NCBI RefSeq assembly: GCF_019468465.1
Contig: NZ_CP080519.1
Span: forward strand, 878,501-942,500
Reading direction: 5' to 3'
Length of the DNA stretch: 64,000 nt
Origin: Amycolatopsis sp. DSM 110486
Lineage (GTDB): Bacteria; Actinomycetota; Actinomycetes; Mycobacteriales; Pseudonocardiaceae
A program made the position numbers and the translations under genes. The notes under the pieces are model-generated. The model was not told the origin of the DNA. It did no database searches and was given only the letters and a program-made list of their open reading frames with translations. Positions 39,067-48,022 of this stretch are shown piece by piece (positions within the stretch are counted from its first letter, which is position 1; every line of letters begins with the position of its first letter).

Positions 39067-39098
39067 CACGAGCCGCGGTGGTCTCAAATAGCGACAGC

Positions 39099-39689
39099 TC
39101 AACGCGGGCGCAGCCCGTCGACAAGCGTCGCGATGGTCTCGTCCACCAACTGCGCCACCGGCCGCGCCCCACTCATGCCGCTGGTCACCAGAGACGCGAG
39201 CCCCTGCAGCGTCGCGAAGATCGCGAACGCCACGTGCTCACCCGCCACCACGTCGCCGCCCGCCTGCGCGCGGGCGATCATCGCCGACGTCGCGGCGAAC
39301 GTCCGGTCCGCCACCGCCCGCAGGTCACGGGCGTCCTCGCGGTTCTTCGCCGCGAACATCAGGTCCAGCAGCGCCGGCCGCCGCGTCGCGAAACCGACCC
39401 ACGTATGCGCGAAGGCCAGCAGCGCGGCGGCGAACGGCGCGCCGTCGTCCGCGCGCGCCGCCTCGAGCTCGTGCCCCAGCTGCTCGAAACCCCGCTCCGC
39501 GAGCGCGTCGAGCAACGCCCGCTTGTCCGCGAAGTGCTGGCGCGGCGCGCCGTGGCTCACCCCCGCGTCGCGCGCCAGCTGCCGCAGCGACAGCTCGTCG
39601 GGCCCCGACTCCTCCAGCACCCGCTCGGCGTTCTCGAGCAGCACCGCCCGCAGGTTGCCGTGGTGGTAGCTGGTGCGCGCCTCCGTCAT
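39099..39689 (-). CDS. TetR family transcriptional regulator
   Basis: 196 residues. HTH: LRAVLLENAERVLEESGPDEL then SLRQLARDAGVSHGAPRQHFADKRALLDALAE. The C-terminal half matches the TetR_C_33/WHG type. ATG at 39687-39689. It precedes the MBL gene with no gap, so the two form an operon. A palindrome lies just before its start. Confidence 0.88.
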   Translation of the reverse strand: MTEARTSYHHGNLRAVLLENAERVLEESGPDELSLRQLARDAGVSHGAPRQHFADKRALLDALAERGFEQLGHELEAARADDGAPFAAALLAFAHTWVGFATRRPALLDLMFAAKNREDARDLRAVADRTFAATSAMIARAQAGGDVVAGEHVAFAIFATLQGLASLVTSGMSGARPVAQLVDETIATLVDGLRPR

Positions 39690-39698
39690 GGCCGGAAC

Positions 39699-39714
39699 CC
39701 TACGCGAGTGTAGG
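39699..39714. promoter_or_regulatory. Palindrome upstream of tetR-MBL operon
   Basis: CCTAC (39699-39703) and GTAGG (39710-39714) with a six-base spacer, ten bases before the tetR start; a likely autoregulatory operator. Confidence 0.5.
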
Positions 39715-39774
39715 CAGCGACAACACCTTGACGAACCCCGCACCGCTCCCTAGGTTGTCCGGACATAGGACGTC

Positions 39775-39789
39775 GGACATCCCATGTCC
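39775..39789. promoter_or_regulatory. Palindrome upstream of sialidase gene
   Basis: GGACATCCCATGTCC is a perfect inverted repeat (GGACAT/ATGTCC) around CCC; another GGACAT stands at 39761-39766. It lies about 40 bases before the sialidase start. Confidence 0.45.
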
Positions 39790-39829
39790 TGTGTCTCTCC
39801 CCCCATCCCCACTGACGAGGAGGCGGAAC

Positions 39830-41014
39830 GTGTCACCGATCCGCAGGTTCGGGACGACTCTTCTCGCGGCAGCCGCACTCGGGCTGTCGTTCACCCCCGC
39901 GGCCACGGCCGCACCCACGCACCACGGCTGCGCGTCGTCGGTGCCCTTCACCTCCGGCTCCGAGGGCTACGACACCTTCCGCATCCCCGCGGTGGTGCGC
40001 GCCGCCGACGGGTCGCTGGTGGCGTTCGCCGAAGGCCGGCGCGATTCGGCCGGCGACTCCGGCGCCATCCAGACCGTGTCGAAAACCTCGCGCGACGGCG
40101 GCTGCACCTGGAGCCCGCCGACCGTCGTGGACAGCAACGGCGACAACACCGCCGGCAACCCCACACCGGTCGTGGCGCGCGACGGCGAGCTCGTGCTGCT
40201 GACCGTCCACAACGGACCGGTCAGCGAAGCGCAGATCATGTCCGGCACCGCGTCCGCGCAGGACACCCGCCGCGTGTTCGTGTCCAGCAGCCGCGACAAC
40301 GGCCGCACCTGGACGCCGACCCGCGACATCACCTCCGAAACCAAACTGCCCACCTGGCGCTGGTACGCCACCGGTCCGGGGCACGCCACGCTGCTGCGCC
40401 ACGGCCCGCACGCCGGCCGGATCGTGGTGCCCGCCAACCACTCCAGCGCTCCCCCCGCCGGTTCCACCGACATCGGCACGGAGGCGAAGTACTACGGCGG
40501 CCACGACCTCTACAGCGACGACAACGGCCGCACCTGGCACATCGGCTTCACCGACGACCGCACCGACGGCGTGATCGCCGCCAACGAGACGTCGATGACC
40601 GAGCTGCCCACGGGCGCGCTGTACTTCACCAGCCGCAACCAGGGCTCCGCCGCCGACCACCGCGTCGACGGCTACAGCTTCGACGGCGGGAAGACGCTCG
40701 TGCGGCCGTACCAGGTGCAGCCGGGGATCTCCGGCACGAAGGTGGAAGGCAGCGTGCTGCAGACCACGATCCCTTGGCTGCTGCTGTACTCCGGCCCGGC
40801 CGACCCGGCCACCCGCGCGGTGATGCAGCTGCGGCTCAGCTCCGACGGCGGGCGCACGTGGCGCGCGGGCCGCACGCTGACGAGCAATCCGGCGGGCTAC
40901 TCCGACCTCGTGCAAGCCGACCCGGCGACGGTCGGCCTGCTCTACGAGACGGGCACCGCCGGCCCGTACGAAAGCGTGGTGTTCCAGCGCATCCCGCTCA
41001 CCGACGTGCGCTGA
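39830..41014 (+). CDS. Secreted exo-alpha-sialidase (GH33)
   Basis: 394 residues. A signal peptide covers about the first 27 residues. Right after it comes FRIP (50-53) with the first arginine of the triad, and four Asp-boxes: SRDGGCTW, SRDNGRTW, SDDNGRTW and SSDGGRTW, one per blade of the six-bladed propeller. It should release terminal sialic acid from glycans outside the cell. GAGGAGG lies seven bases before the GTG at 39830, which decides this start. Confidence 0.93.
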   Translation: MSPIRRFGTTLLAAAALGLSFTPAATAAPTHHGCASSVPFTSGSEGYDTFRIPAVVRAADGSLVAFAEGRRDSAGDSGAIQTVSKTSRDGGCTWSPPTVVDSNGDNTAGNPTPVVARDGELVLLTVHNGPVSEAQIMSGTASAQDTRRVFVSSSRDNGRTWTPTRDITSETKLPTWRWYATGPGHATLLRHGPHAGRIVVPANHSSAPPAGSTDIGTEAKYYGGHDLYSDDNGRTWHIGFTDDRTDGVIAANETSMTELPTGALYFTSRNQGSAADHRVDGYSFDGGKTLVRPYQVQPGISGTKVEGSVLQTTIPWLLLYSGPADPATRAVMQLRLSSDGGRTWRAGRTLTSNPAGYSDLVQADPATVGLLYETGTAGPYESVVFQRIPLTDVR

Positions 41015-41027
41015 CCCACACCTCGGT

Positions 41028-41053
41028 CCTGCCGCGCCTGGGGGTGCGGCAGG
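41028..41053 (+). terminator. Hairpin after sialidase gene
   Basis: CCTGCCGC (41028-41035) pairs with GCGGCAGG (41046-41053), 13 bases after the stop. Confidence 0.55.
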
Positions 41054-41084
41054 ATCGGGGGCCGGTGCGGAAGGGGGCACGGCG

Positions 41085-41825
41085 ATGACCGAAGACCGGT
41101 GGATCCGGCGCTACCACCCGGCGGACGACGCACCGGCGCGGCTGGTGTTCCTCCCGCACGCGGGCGGATCGGCGTCGTTCTTCCACCCGTTCTCGAAGGC
41201 ACTCTCGCCCGACGTCGACGTGCTCGCCGTGCAGTACCCCCGCCGCCAGGACCGGTTCGGCGAACCGCCGCTCACGCGGATCCCGGACCTCGCCGACGCG
41301 ATCACGCAGGCGTTGCTGCCGTGGCTCGACGTGCCCGTGGTGCTCTTCGGCCACAGCATGGGCGCCACCCTCGCGTACGAAGTCGGCCTCCGGCTGGAAG
41401 CACGCGGGTCTGGGCCGCACGCTGTCGTCGTCTCCGCTCGCCGCGCCCCGTCCCGCCCGGGCGACGACACCCGACACCTGCTCGACGACAACACCCTGCT
41501 CGCCGAAGTCGCGAACCTCAGCGGCACCGACCCGCGCGTGCTCGCCGACGAAGAGCTGCGCGCCCTGGTCCTCCCCGCGCTGCGCGCCGACTACACCGCC
41601 GTCGAAACCCACACCCACCCCGACGCCCCGCCGCTCGCGGCGCCGATCCACGCACACGCCGGCGCCGACGACCCGCGCGTGACCCCCGAGGACGTTCGAG
41701 CCTGGTCCGCCCACACCACCGGCGGCTTCGACTTCACGACCCACCCGGGCGGCCACTTCTACCTCACCGAACGGCTTCCGGACGTGGTGGCGGCACTGCG
41801 GAAGACCCTCGTGATCACCCAGTAG
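41085..41825 (+). CDS. Type II thioesterase (editing type)
   Basis: 246 residues. FLPHAGGSASFF (oxyanion region), GHSMGA with Ser91, and the His in HPGGHFYL place it with the external thioesterases that clear misprimed carrier proteins in NRPS/PKS systems. No synthase, carrier protein or tailoring gene lies nearby, so it is an orphan here. ATG at 41085. It is followed 10 bases later by a DDN-like gene on the same strand. Confidence 0.88.
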   Translation: MTEDRWIRRYHPADDAPARLVFLPHAGGSASFFHPFSKALSPDVDVLAVQYPRRQDRFGEPPLTRIPDLADAITQALLPWLDVPVVLFGHSMGATLAYEVGLRLEARGSGPHAVVVSARRAPSRPGDDTRHLLDDNTLLAEVANLSGTDPRVLADEELRALVLPALRADYTAVETHTHPDAPPLAAPIHAHAGADDPRVTPEDVRAWSAHTTGGFDFTTHPGGHFYLTERLPDVVAALRKTLVITQ

Positions 41826-41835
41826 GGTGCGCGAA

Positions 41836-42303
41836 ATGGGACTGCGAAAGCTCCTCACCGGGTTCGGCAAGACCACCGCGTTCGCCGCGCTCGGGCGGGC
41901 CCTCGTCCCGGCCGACCGCGTGATGTTGCGCGTGACCGGCGGACGCCTGGGTGTCGGCACGCCGCTGGGTCTGCCGGCCCTGCTGCTGACCACGGTCGGG
42001 CGCACGAGCGGCGAGCCGCGCCAGGTGCCGCTGCTCTACGTCGAACGCGACGGGGGCTACGTCGTGATCGGCTCCAACTGGGGCGGCGAGAAACAACCCG
42101 CGTGGTCGGCGAACCTGCTCGCCCAGCCCGACGCGACCGTCAGCATGCGCGGGCGCACCACCGAAGTCCGCGCCCGGCTGCTCGAAGGCGACGAGCGCCA
42201 GGAGATGTGGGACGCCGTGGCCCGGTACTGGCCCGCCTACGACACGTACGCCGTGCGCGCCGCCCATCGCGAAATCCGGGTGTTCCTCCTCTCGCCCCGG
42301 TAG
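41836..42303 (+). CDS. F420-dependent nitroreductase-like protein (DDN family)
   Basis: 155 residues. The split-barrel core is visible: ALLLTTVGRTSGEPRQVPLLY (the DDN signature), VVIGSNWGGEKQPAWSANLL and RVFLLSPR. It likely uses F420H2 to reduce quinones or nitro compounds. ATG at 41836; a GTG at 41827 is possible. Co-directional with the thioesterase and the YciI gene. Confidence 0.85.
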   Translation: MGLRKLLTGFGKTTAFAALGRALVPADRVMLRVTGGRLGVGTPLGLPALLLTTVGRTSGEPRQVPLLYVERDGGYVVIGSNWGGEKQPAWSANLLAQPDATVSMRGRTTEVRARLLEGDERQEMWDAVARYWPAYDTYAVRAAHREIRVFLLSPR

Positions 42304-42336
42304 CTTGGGCCATTCGGCCGAGCGAAGGAGAGGCGG

Positions 42337-42669
42337 ATGCCGCACTACGCGATCCTGATCTACGAGCGCGAGACGCCCGGCGGCGGCGCGGATCTCCCGC
42401 CCGAGCTGCTCGAAGAGCACGCCCGCGTCGAGGACCGCATCACCGCTTCCGGCGGCACGCTGATCGCCGGGTACGCCACGCAGCCCTCGGCCATGACGCG
42501 ATCGCTTCGCGGCGCGTCGGTCACCCCCGGCGCCTTCGCGGTGAGCCCGGAGGCCATGGCCGGCTTTTTCATCGTCGACGCGCGCGACCTCGACCACGCC
42601 GTGGAGATCGGCGGTTTCGTCCCGGTCCTCGACGGCGGCGTCGAGGTCCGGCCGCTGCTCGGCGGCTGA
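42337..42669 (+). CDS. YciI/YCII family protein
   Basis: 110 residues with the dimeric ferredoxin-like YCII fold: YAILIYERETPGGG, an HARVEDRITASGGTLIAGY helix, and GFFIVDARDLDHAVEI. AGGAGAGG lies just before the ATG. Such proteins are often partners of ECF sigma factors, and this one faces a sigma factor end to end. Confidence 0.82.
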   Translation: MPHYAILIYERETPGGGADLPPELLEEHARVEDRITASGGTLIAGYATQPSAMTRSLRGASVTPGAFAVSPEAMAGFFIVDARDLDHAVEIGGFVPVLDGGVEVRPLLGG

Positions 42670-42672
42670 GTC

Positions 42673-43590
42673 TCAGCGCGTGAGCACCGGCGCCAGGCCG
42701 AACACCTCGAACACCGCGGGGTCCTGGAACACGACGGTGTGCGCGACGCGGCCGTCGGCGATCGAGAACACCTGCACCGTGTGCAGGCGGAAGTCCGAGC
42801 CGTCCCAGCAGTAAGCGGCGAAGGCCGGCTGGCCGTTGGCGTGCGTGCGCTGCAGCTGCCAGCGCGTGCCGCGCATCTCGAACACGCGCGCCATGAAGCG
42901 GGCGTAGTCGTCGCGGCCGCGGTACCAGAGCGGGACGGGCGGCATCTCCAGCACGACCTCGTCGGTCAGCAAGGCCACCAACGCCTCGACGTCCGCCTTT
43001 TCGAAAGCCCGGACGTAGTCGTCGATCACCTCTTCGCCGGATTCGGTGAGCTCGTCGGCCGACACCCCGGCGACCCCGCTTCGCGCGCGTTGCAACGCGC
43101 TGTTCACCGAGGCCGTGGTGGTGCCGAGCAAGTCGGCGACCTCTGCGGCGCTGAAATCGAGCACGTCGCGCAGCACGAGCACAGCGCGTTGACGTGGGGG
43201 CAGCAGCTGCATCGCCGCGACGAACGCGAGCCGCACGCCCGAGCGCGCGGCGGTGACGGCGGCCGGGTCGTCGGGCAGCGGCTGCAGCCACGGCACGTCG
43301 AACGCCGGTACGAGCGGCTGCAGCGGATCTTCGCTCGGGCCGCCGAGCCCCGTCGGCAACGGACGGCGGGCGCGGCCTTCGAGCGCGGTGAGGCACGCGT
43401 TGGTCGCGATGCGGTAGAGCCAGGTCCGGATCGAGGCGCGCGTGCTGTCGTAGCGTTCCCACGCGCGCCAGGCGCGCAGCATCGTCTCCTGCACGAGGTC
43501 CTCGGCCTCGTGCACCGAGCCGAGCAGGCGGTAGCAGTGCACCACCAGCTCGGCCCGGTGCGGACCGGTGCTCGCCGCGAAGTCGGGCAC
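42673..43590 (-). CDS. ECF sigma factor with C-terminal SnoaL domain (SigG-like)
   Basis: 305 residues. Region 2 contains VVHCYRLLGSVHEAEDLVQE and RIATNACLTALEGRARRPLP; region 4 has LPPRQRAVLVLRDVLDFSAA and EVADLLGTTTASVNSALQRAR. A SnoaL_2-like domain follows (YVRAFEKADVEALVALLTDE, VFSIADGRVAHTVVFQDPAV), as in SigG-type (TIGR02960) factors. The extra domain may take the place of an anti-sigma factor. GTG at 43588-43590 lies one base from the stop of the SnoaL gene, so they form one operon. Confidence 0.9.
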   Translation of the reverse strand: MPDFAASTGPHRAELVVHCYRLLGSVHEAEDLVQETMLRAWRAWERYDSTRASIRTWLYRIATNACLTALEGRARRPLPTGLGGPSEDPLQPLVPAFDVPWLQPLPDDPAAVTAARSGVRLAFVAAMQLLPPRQRAVLVLRDVLDFSAAEVADLLGTTTASVNSALQRARSGVAGVSADELTESGEEVIDDYVRAFEKADVEALVALLTDEVVLEMPPVPLWYRGRDDYARFMARVFEMRGTRWQLQRTHANGQPAFAAYCWDGSDFRLHTVQVFSIADGRVAHTVVFQDPAVFEVFGLAPVLTR

Positions 43591-43591
43591 G

Positions 43592-43981
43592 TCAGTGCGC
43601 CGGGGCGTTGCTGTAGGCGGCGACCGACCACGAGCCGGCGGCGCGGGTCAGGACCCAGGTGGCGATGCGCTCGCGTTCGGTCGGCAGCGACTCCTCGCCG
43701 GCGAACAGGATCCCGGCGCGGCTGACGACGATCGCGGTGTCGCCCTCGACGCGCACGTCCTGCGGCTCGTCGACGCCGCGAGAACCCTTGAGCGGGCCGG
43801 CGAACGCGGCGCCCATGTACTCGCGCACTGCGGCGCGGCCCTGGTGGAAGACGCCGGGCATCACCACGGTCGCGTTCTCGGTGTACAGCGCGGCGAACGC
43901 CTCGGCGTCGTTGTCGGCCCACGCGGCGTAGAGGCTGGTCAGCAGGTCGCGGATCTCGGCGGGGGTGGCGGTGGTGGTCAT
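43592..43981 (-). CDS. SnoaL/SgcJ-type small cone-fold protein
   Basis: 129 residues of the NTF2-like superfamily: LLTSLYAAWADNDAEAFAAL, YTENATVVMPGVFHQGRAAV, and a C-terminal strand TRAAGSWSVAAYSNAPAH. Members are enzymes or ligand binders. It lies directly before the SigG-like gene on the same strand, whose own C-terminal domain has the same fold. ATG at 43979-43981 after GGGAAGGGACC. Confidence 0.82.
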   Translation of the reverse strand: MTTTATPAEIRDLLTSLYAAWADNDAEAFAALYTENATVVMPGVFHQGRAAVREYMGAAFAGPLKGSRGVDEPQDVRVEGDTAIVVSRAGILFAGEESLPTERERIATWVLTRAAGSWSVAAYSNAPAH

Positions 43982-44040
43982 CGTGGTGGTCCCTTCCCTG
44001 AAGTGGTTTCGCAGGGACATACCGGCGGGCCGCCCGGAAC

Positions 44041-45270
44041 TCATCGCTGTGCCGGCAGAAACTTCTCGGCTCGCGATTGCAGGTAGCGGCGCTCGGGCAG
44101 GCTCGACGTCCGTTTGGCCGCCCGGAGGTAGTGCGCGTGGGCCGCGTCGGTGTCGCCGGCGAGCTCCAGCAGGTGGGCCCGCACGGCGTCGAGGCGATGG
44201 CCCTGTTTGAGCCGGCTGTCGTCCTCGACGGTGGCTAGGAGGGCCAGCGCGGCGGCCGGCCCGTCGACCATCGCGACGGCGATCGCGCGGTTGAGCGTCA
44301 CGACCGGGCTCGGGGCGAGCTCCGCCAGCACGTCGTAGAGCTCGACGATCTGCGGCCAGTCCGTGGTCTCGGTGCTCGCCGCGCGGTCGTGCAGCGCGGC
44401 GATCGCGGCCTGCACCTGGTACGGACCCACGGGTCCTCGCTCGAGCGTGCGGCTCACGAGTTCGACGCCCTCGACGATCAGCGGCACCGTCCACAAGCGA
44501 CGGTCCTGATCGGCCAGCGGCAGCAGTGCGCCCTCGTGCGTCCGCGCGGGGCGGCGGGCGTCGGTGAGCAGCATCAGCGCGAGCAGGCCCGCGACCTCAC
44601 CGTCGTCGGGCAGGAGCGTGCGCACGGCGCGGGTCAGCCGGATCGCTTCCGCCGTCAGCTCCACTCGGTGCAGTTCCTCGCCCGAAGACGCGGTGTAGCC
44701 CTCGTTGAAGATCAGGTACAGCACGTGGAGCACGACCTGCAGCCGCGAAGGCCAGTCCTCGGCCGAAGGCTCGGCAAACGTCGACCCCGCGGCCGCGATG
44801 CTCTCCTTCGCGCGCGTGATCCGCCGCATCATCGTGGCTTCGGGCACGAGGAACGCGGTCGCGATCTCAGCCGTGGTCAGGCCCCCGACCGCGCGCAACG
44901 TCAACGCGACCTGCGAGCTCGGCGTCACCGCCGGGTGGCAGCAGAGGAACAGCAGCGTCAACGTGTCGTCGTGCTCCGGCGTGCGGTCCGGGCCCGGCCC
45001 CGGCACCGCCTGCGTGACCTCCTGGACGGCCAGGTTCTCTTCGCGCCGGCGGCGAGCGCTCTCGCTGCGCCAGAGGTCGGTGAGCCGCCGGGTCGCGACG
45101 GTGAGCAACCACGCGCGCGGGTTGTCGGGCACGTCCCCGTCGGCCCACTGCTCGACGGCCGCGAGCAGCGCCTCCTGCACGGCGTCCTCGCAGGCCTCGA
45201 ACTGGCCGTACCGGCGCACCAGCACCCCGAGCACCTGCGGCACGAGCGGCCGGAGCAGTTCGACGTCCAT
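44041..45270 (-). CDS. ECF sigma factor, ECF42-like with C-terminal TPR-type domain
   Basis: 409 residues. Region 2: YGQFEACEDAVQEALLAAVE and PRAWLLTVATRRLTDLWRSE; region 4: LTLRAVGGLTTAEIATAFLV and PEATMMRRITRAKESI. The remaining 230 residues (VLHVLYLIFNEGYTASSGEE, then repeated helices) are the DUF6596/TPR part that marks ECF42 factors. These are usually paired with a DGPF protein rather than an anti-sigma factor. Its ATG overlaps the YCII stop (TGATG). Confidence 0.92.
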   Translation of the reverse strand: MDVELLRPLVPQVLGVLVRRYGQFEACEDAVQEALLAAVEQWADGDVPDNPRAWLLTVATRRLTDLWRSESARRRREENLAVQEVTQAVPGPGPDRTPEHDDTLTLLFLCCHPAVTPSSQVALTLRAVGGLTTAEIATAFLVPEATMMRRITRAKESIAAAGSTFAEPSAEDWPSRLQVVLHVLYLIFNEGYTASSGEELHRVELTAEAIRLTRAVRTLLPDDGEVAGLLALMLLTDARRPARTHEGALLPLADQDRRLWTVPLIVEGVELVSRTLERGPVGPYQVQAAIAALHDRAASTETTDWPQIVELYDVLAELAPSPVVTLNRAIAVAMVDGPAAALALLATVEDDSRLKQGHRLDAVRAHLLELAGDTDAAHAHYLRAAKRTSSLPERRYLQSRAEKFLPAQR

Positions 45271-45653
45271 CAGCCGGACTCGGTCTCGCCCTCGGCTCCG
45301 GCGAAGAACGCGACCGGGCGGACCTCGATGCCGAGGCCTTCGATTCCGGCGTCGGGGATCATCGCGGCGACCTCGAGCGCGCGTTCCCGGTTCTCGCACT
45401 CAACGAGGTAGAAGCCCGCGAGGAACTCCTTCGACTCGATGAACGGCCCGTCGGTCACGGCCGGGATGCCGCCGCGCACGCGCACCACGGCGCTGTCCGC
45501 GGGTGCGCCGAGCGCCTGGGTGTTGATCATCTCCCCCGACGCGCGGATCTTCGCGATGAAGTCCCCGTGCCCGGCCATCACCGAGTCCTTGGTCTCCTCC
45601 GAGAGTCCATCCCAGACCTCGGGGTTCATGTGCATCGTCAGCAGAAACTTCAC
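45270..45653 (-). CDS. YCII/DGPF domain protein, ECF42 partner
   Basis: 127 residues. YCII fold with the DGPF motif in AVTDGPFIESKEFLAGFYLV, and VEVRPVAFF near the end. DGPF proteins are genetic partners of ECF42 sigma factors and may act as signal enzymes. ATG at 45651-45653; the stop overlaps the sigma ATG, so expression is coupled. Confidence 0.9.
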   Translation of the reverse strand: MKFLLTMHMNPEVWDGLSEETKDSVMAGHGDFIAKIRASGEMINTQALGAPADSAVVRVRGGIPAVTDGPFIESKEFLAGFYLVECENRERALEVAAMIPDAGIEGLGIEVRPVAFFAGAEGETESG

Positions 45654-45771
45654 GTCGTCCTCCCCAGGAGCCGGATCCTGAACGGCCTCAACCTAGCGGA
45701 CGCGACCGTGTCCGGAAGCGCTTCGCCGCTCCGACCCTCGGCCGAAACCACCTTTCGGAAGGGGACCCGAA

Positions 45772-47298
45772 ATGCCCGCCACCCGTCGCGCCTGGCTCGG
45801 CCTGGCCGTGCTGATGCTGCCCACGCTCCTGGTCGCGCTCGACATCGGCGTCGTGTTCCTCGCGCTGCCCGCGATCAGCGTCGAGCTTGGCGCGAGCGGG
45901 GTGCAGCAGCTCTGGCTCACCGACGTCTACGGCTTCCTGATCGCCGGCTTCCTCATCACCATGGGCACGCTCGGCGACCGGATCGGGCGGCGGAAGCTGC
46001 TGCTCATCGGTGCGGCCGCGTTCGGGGTGCTGTCGATCGTGGCGGCGTTCGCGCCCGACGCCGGCACGCTCATCGTCACCCGCGCGTTGCTCGGCATCGC
46101 GGGCGCGACGTTGATGCCCTCGACGCTCGCCTTGATCAGCACGCTGTTCCCCGACGCGAAGCAGCGCGGCACGGCGATCTCGCTGTGGGCGTTGTGCCAG
46201 TTCGGCGGCGCGGCCCTGGGGCCGGTGCTCGGCGGGGTGCTGCTCGCGCACTTCTGGTGGGGTTCGGTGTTCCTGCTCGGCGCGCCCGTGATGCTCATGC
46301 TGCTGGTGGCCGGCCCGCTCGTGCTGCCGGAGCACCGTGGGACCGGCGGCGCTGGCGGCGCTGGTGGCACGAAGCTCGACCCGGCGAGCGTCGTGCTGTC
46401 GCTGGCCACTGTGCTGCCGGCGGTGTGGGGGATCAAGGAGCTGGCCACCGGTGGCGGAACCACTGCGGCACTGGCGGTGCTCGCCGGGCTCGGGTTCGGC
46501 GTCGCGTTCGTGCGGCGGCAGCGCCGGCTGACGACGCCGTTGCTGGACCTGTCGTTGTTCCGCCGTCCGCAGGTCGGGGCGATCCTCGCGACGATGCTGC
46601 TCACCGGCCTGTTCATGGCGGGCACCGGGATGCTCGTGAGCCAGTACTTCCAGCTGGTGCTCGGTCTGTCGCCGCTGACCGCCGCGCTCTGGTACGCGCC
46701 CATGGGGCTCGCGATCGGCCTCGGCTGCGTGCTGACGCCGGCGATCGTCCGCCGGGTTTCGCCGCGGGCCGCGATCACCGCGGGGCTGGTGCTGGGCGTC
46801 GGCGGGTTCGCGCTGGTCGCGTTCGCGGGGACGGCCGCGGGACTGCTGCCGGCGTCGGCGGGGCTCGCGGTTGTGGCGTTCGGCGACGGGCCGCTGGTCG
46901 CGCTGGGCACGGGGATGATCGTGGGCTCGGTGCCGCCGGAGCGCGCCGGCTCGGCCGCGTCGACGTCGGAAACGTGCCTGGACCTGGGCGCGACGCTCGG
47001 CATGGCGCTGCTGGGCTCCCTCGCCGCGGCCGTCTACCGGGCTCGGCTCGTGGTGCCGTCCGGTGTCGACGTGGACCGGGCGCGCGAAAGCCTGGCCGGT
47101 GCGGAGACGGTCGGTTCGCCGGCGCTGACGGCGAGTGCGCACGCGGCGTTCGGGTCGGGACTGTCCACAGTGGCCTGGGTGAGCGCGGTCGCGTTCGCGG
47201 TGCTGTCGGTGGTTGCGGGAAGGGCGTTGAAGCGACGGGAGCGTCAGAGCCGGGTGGAGATGCCGTCGAGCAGGCAGTCGAGCCCGAGCGTGAACTGA
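45772..47298 (+). CDS. MFS multidrug exporter, DHA2 family (14 helices)
   Basis: 508 residues with 14 predicted helices. The DHA2 motifs are visible: LDIGVVFLALPAISVELGAS in helix 1, GDRIGRRKLL in the 2-3 loop, and GAALGPVLGGVLL (motif C of antiporters) in helix 5. It resembles SmvA/QacA exporters of cationic compounds. ATG at 45772 with GGAAGGGG upstream. Its end overlaps the convergent tetR gene by 55 bases. Confidence 0.88.
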   Translation: MPATRRAWLGLAVLMLPTLLVALDIGVVFLALPAISVELGASGVQQLWLTDVYGFLIAGFLITMGTLGDRIGRRKLLLIGAAAFGVLSIVAAFAPDAGTLIVTRALLGIAGATLMPSTLALISTLFPDAKQRGTAISLWALCQFGGAALGPVLGGVLLAHFWWGSVFLLGAPVMLMLLVAGPLVLPEHRGTGGAGGAGGTKLDPASVVLSLATVLPAVWGIKELATGGGTTAALAVLAGLGFGVAFVRRQRRLTTPLLDLSLFRRPQVGAILATMLLTGLFMAGTGMLVSQYFQLVLGLSPLTAALWYAPMGLAIGLGCVLTPAIVRRVSPRAAITAGLVLGVGGFALVAFAGTAAGLLPASAGLAVVAFGDGPLVALGTGMIVGSVPPERAGSAASTSETCLDLGATLGMALLGSLAAAVYRARLVVPSGVDVDRARESLAGAETVGSPALTASAHAAFGSGLSTVAWVSAVAFAVLSVVAGRALKRRERQSRVEMPSSRQSSPSVN

Positions 47299-47987
47299 AC
47301 GTCTTCGGCGGGGGTGGCCGGGGCGTGCGGGTCAGCGCCCAGGAAGTCCTTGACCACGCGTTCGAGCAGCGGGTAGCGCGGCTGTGCGTCACTGCCGATG
47401 TCGACGAACCAGGCGCCGGCGAGCTCCTGGACGTCGTCGAGCCCGCGGAACCCCTGCCTCTGCCACATCTTCATCTCTTCGGTCCGCTGCAAGGCCTGGC
47501 CGACGACGTAACCGTCGAGCAGCCGGTGGTAGGAGACCGCGGCCGAGAGGTCCTGGCCCAGGCCGACGAAGGTGCTCAGCACGAACTCCTGGCGGCGGCT
47601 CGCGTGCGGCCCGGCGGGCGGGCGCTGGTGCACGAGCTCGGCGAACCAGGGGTGGCGTTTCATCATCGTCCACGAGTCGTGCGAGACCCGGGTGAGATCG
47701 GCTCGCCAGTCTCCGCCCGGCTTCTCGGGCGTGGTGACCTCGGCGTTCGCCGCGTCGAGCATGAGGTCGACGAGACCGTCCTTGTTGTGCACGTAGCGGT
47801 AGAGCGACATGGGCGTGGACGAGCCCAGCTCCTTCGCGACGGCGCGCATGGTGAGTGCGTCGGAACCGCCGGAGTCGGCGATCGCGATCGCGGTCCGCAC
47901 GATCTCCGCGCGCCCGAGGCCCCACCGTCGTTCGGGCGGTTCGGGCAGCAGCCAGATCGGCGGGGTCGGGGTTCCCTGAGCGCTCAA
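47244..47987 (-). CDS. TetR family regulator with TetR_C domain
   Basis: 247 residues. The HTH is offset by about 20 residues: IVRTAIAIADSGGSDALTMR then AVAKELGSSTPMSLYRYVHNKDGLVDL, the pattern of the TetR/ActR subgroup that controls antibiotic exporters. The AGGAGG five bases before a TTG at 47985-47987 decides this unusual start. Two tandem palindromes lie between it and the divergent monooxygenase. Probably represses that gene and possibly the MFS exporter. Confidence 0.88.
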   Translation of the reverse strand: MSAQGTPTPPIWLLPEPPERRWGLGRAEIVRTAIAIADSGGSDALTMRAVAKELGSSTPMSLYRYVHNKDGLVDLMLDAANAEVTTPEKPGGDWRADLTRVSHDSWTMMKRHPWFAELVHQRPPAGPHASRRQEFVLSTFVGLGQDLSAAVSYHRLLDGYVVGQALQRTEEMKMWQRQGFRGLDDVQELAGAWFVDIGSDAQPRYPLLERVVKDFLGADPHAPATPAEDVQFTLGLDCLLDGISTRL

Positions 47988-48022
47988 GCGGCCTCCTGTC
48001 GGTTGCGTTGATCCTACTCGGC

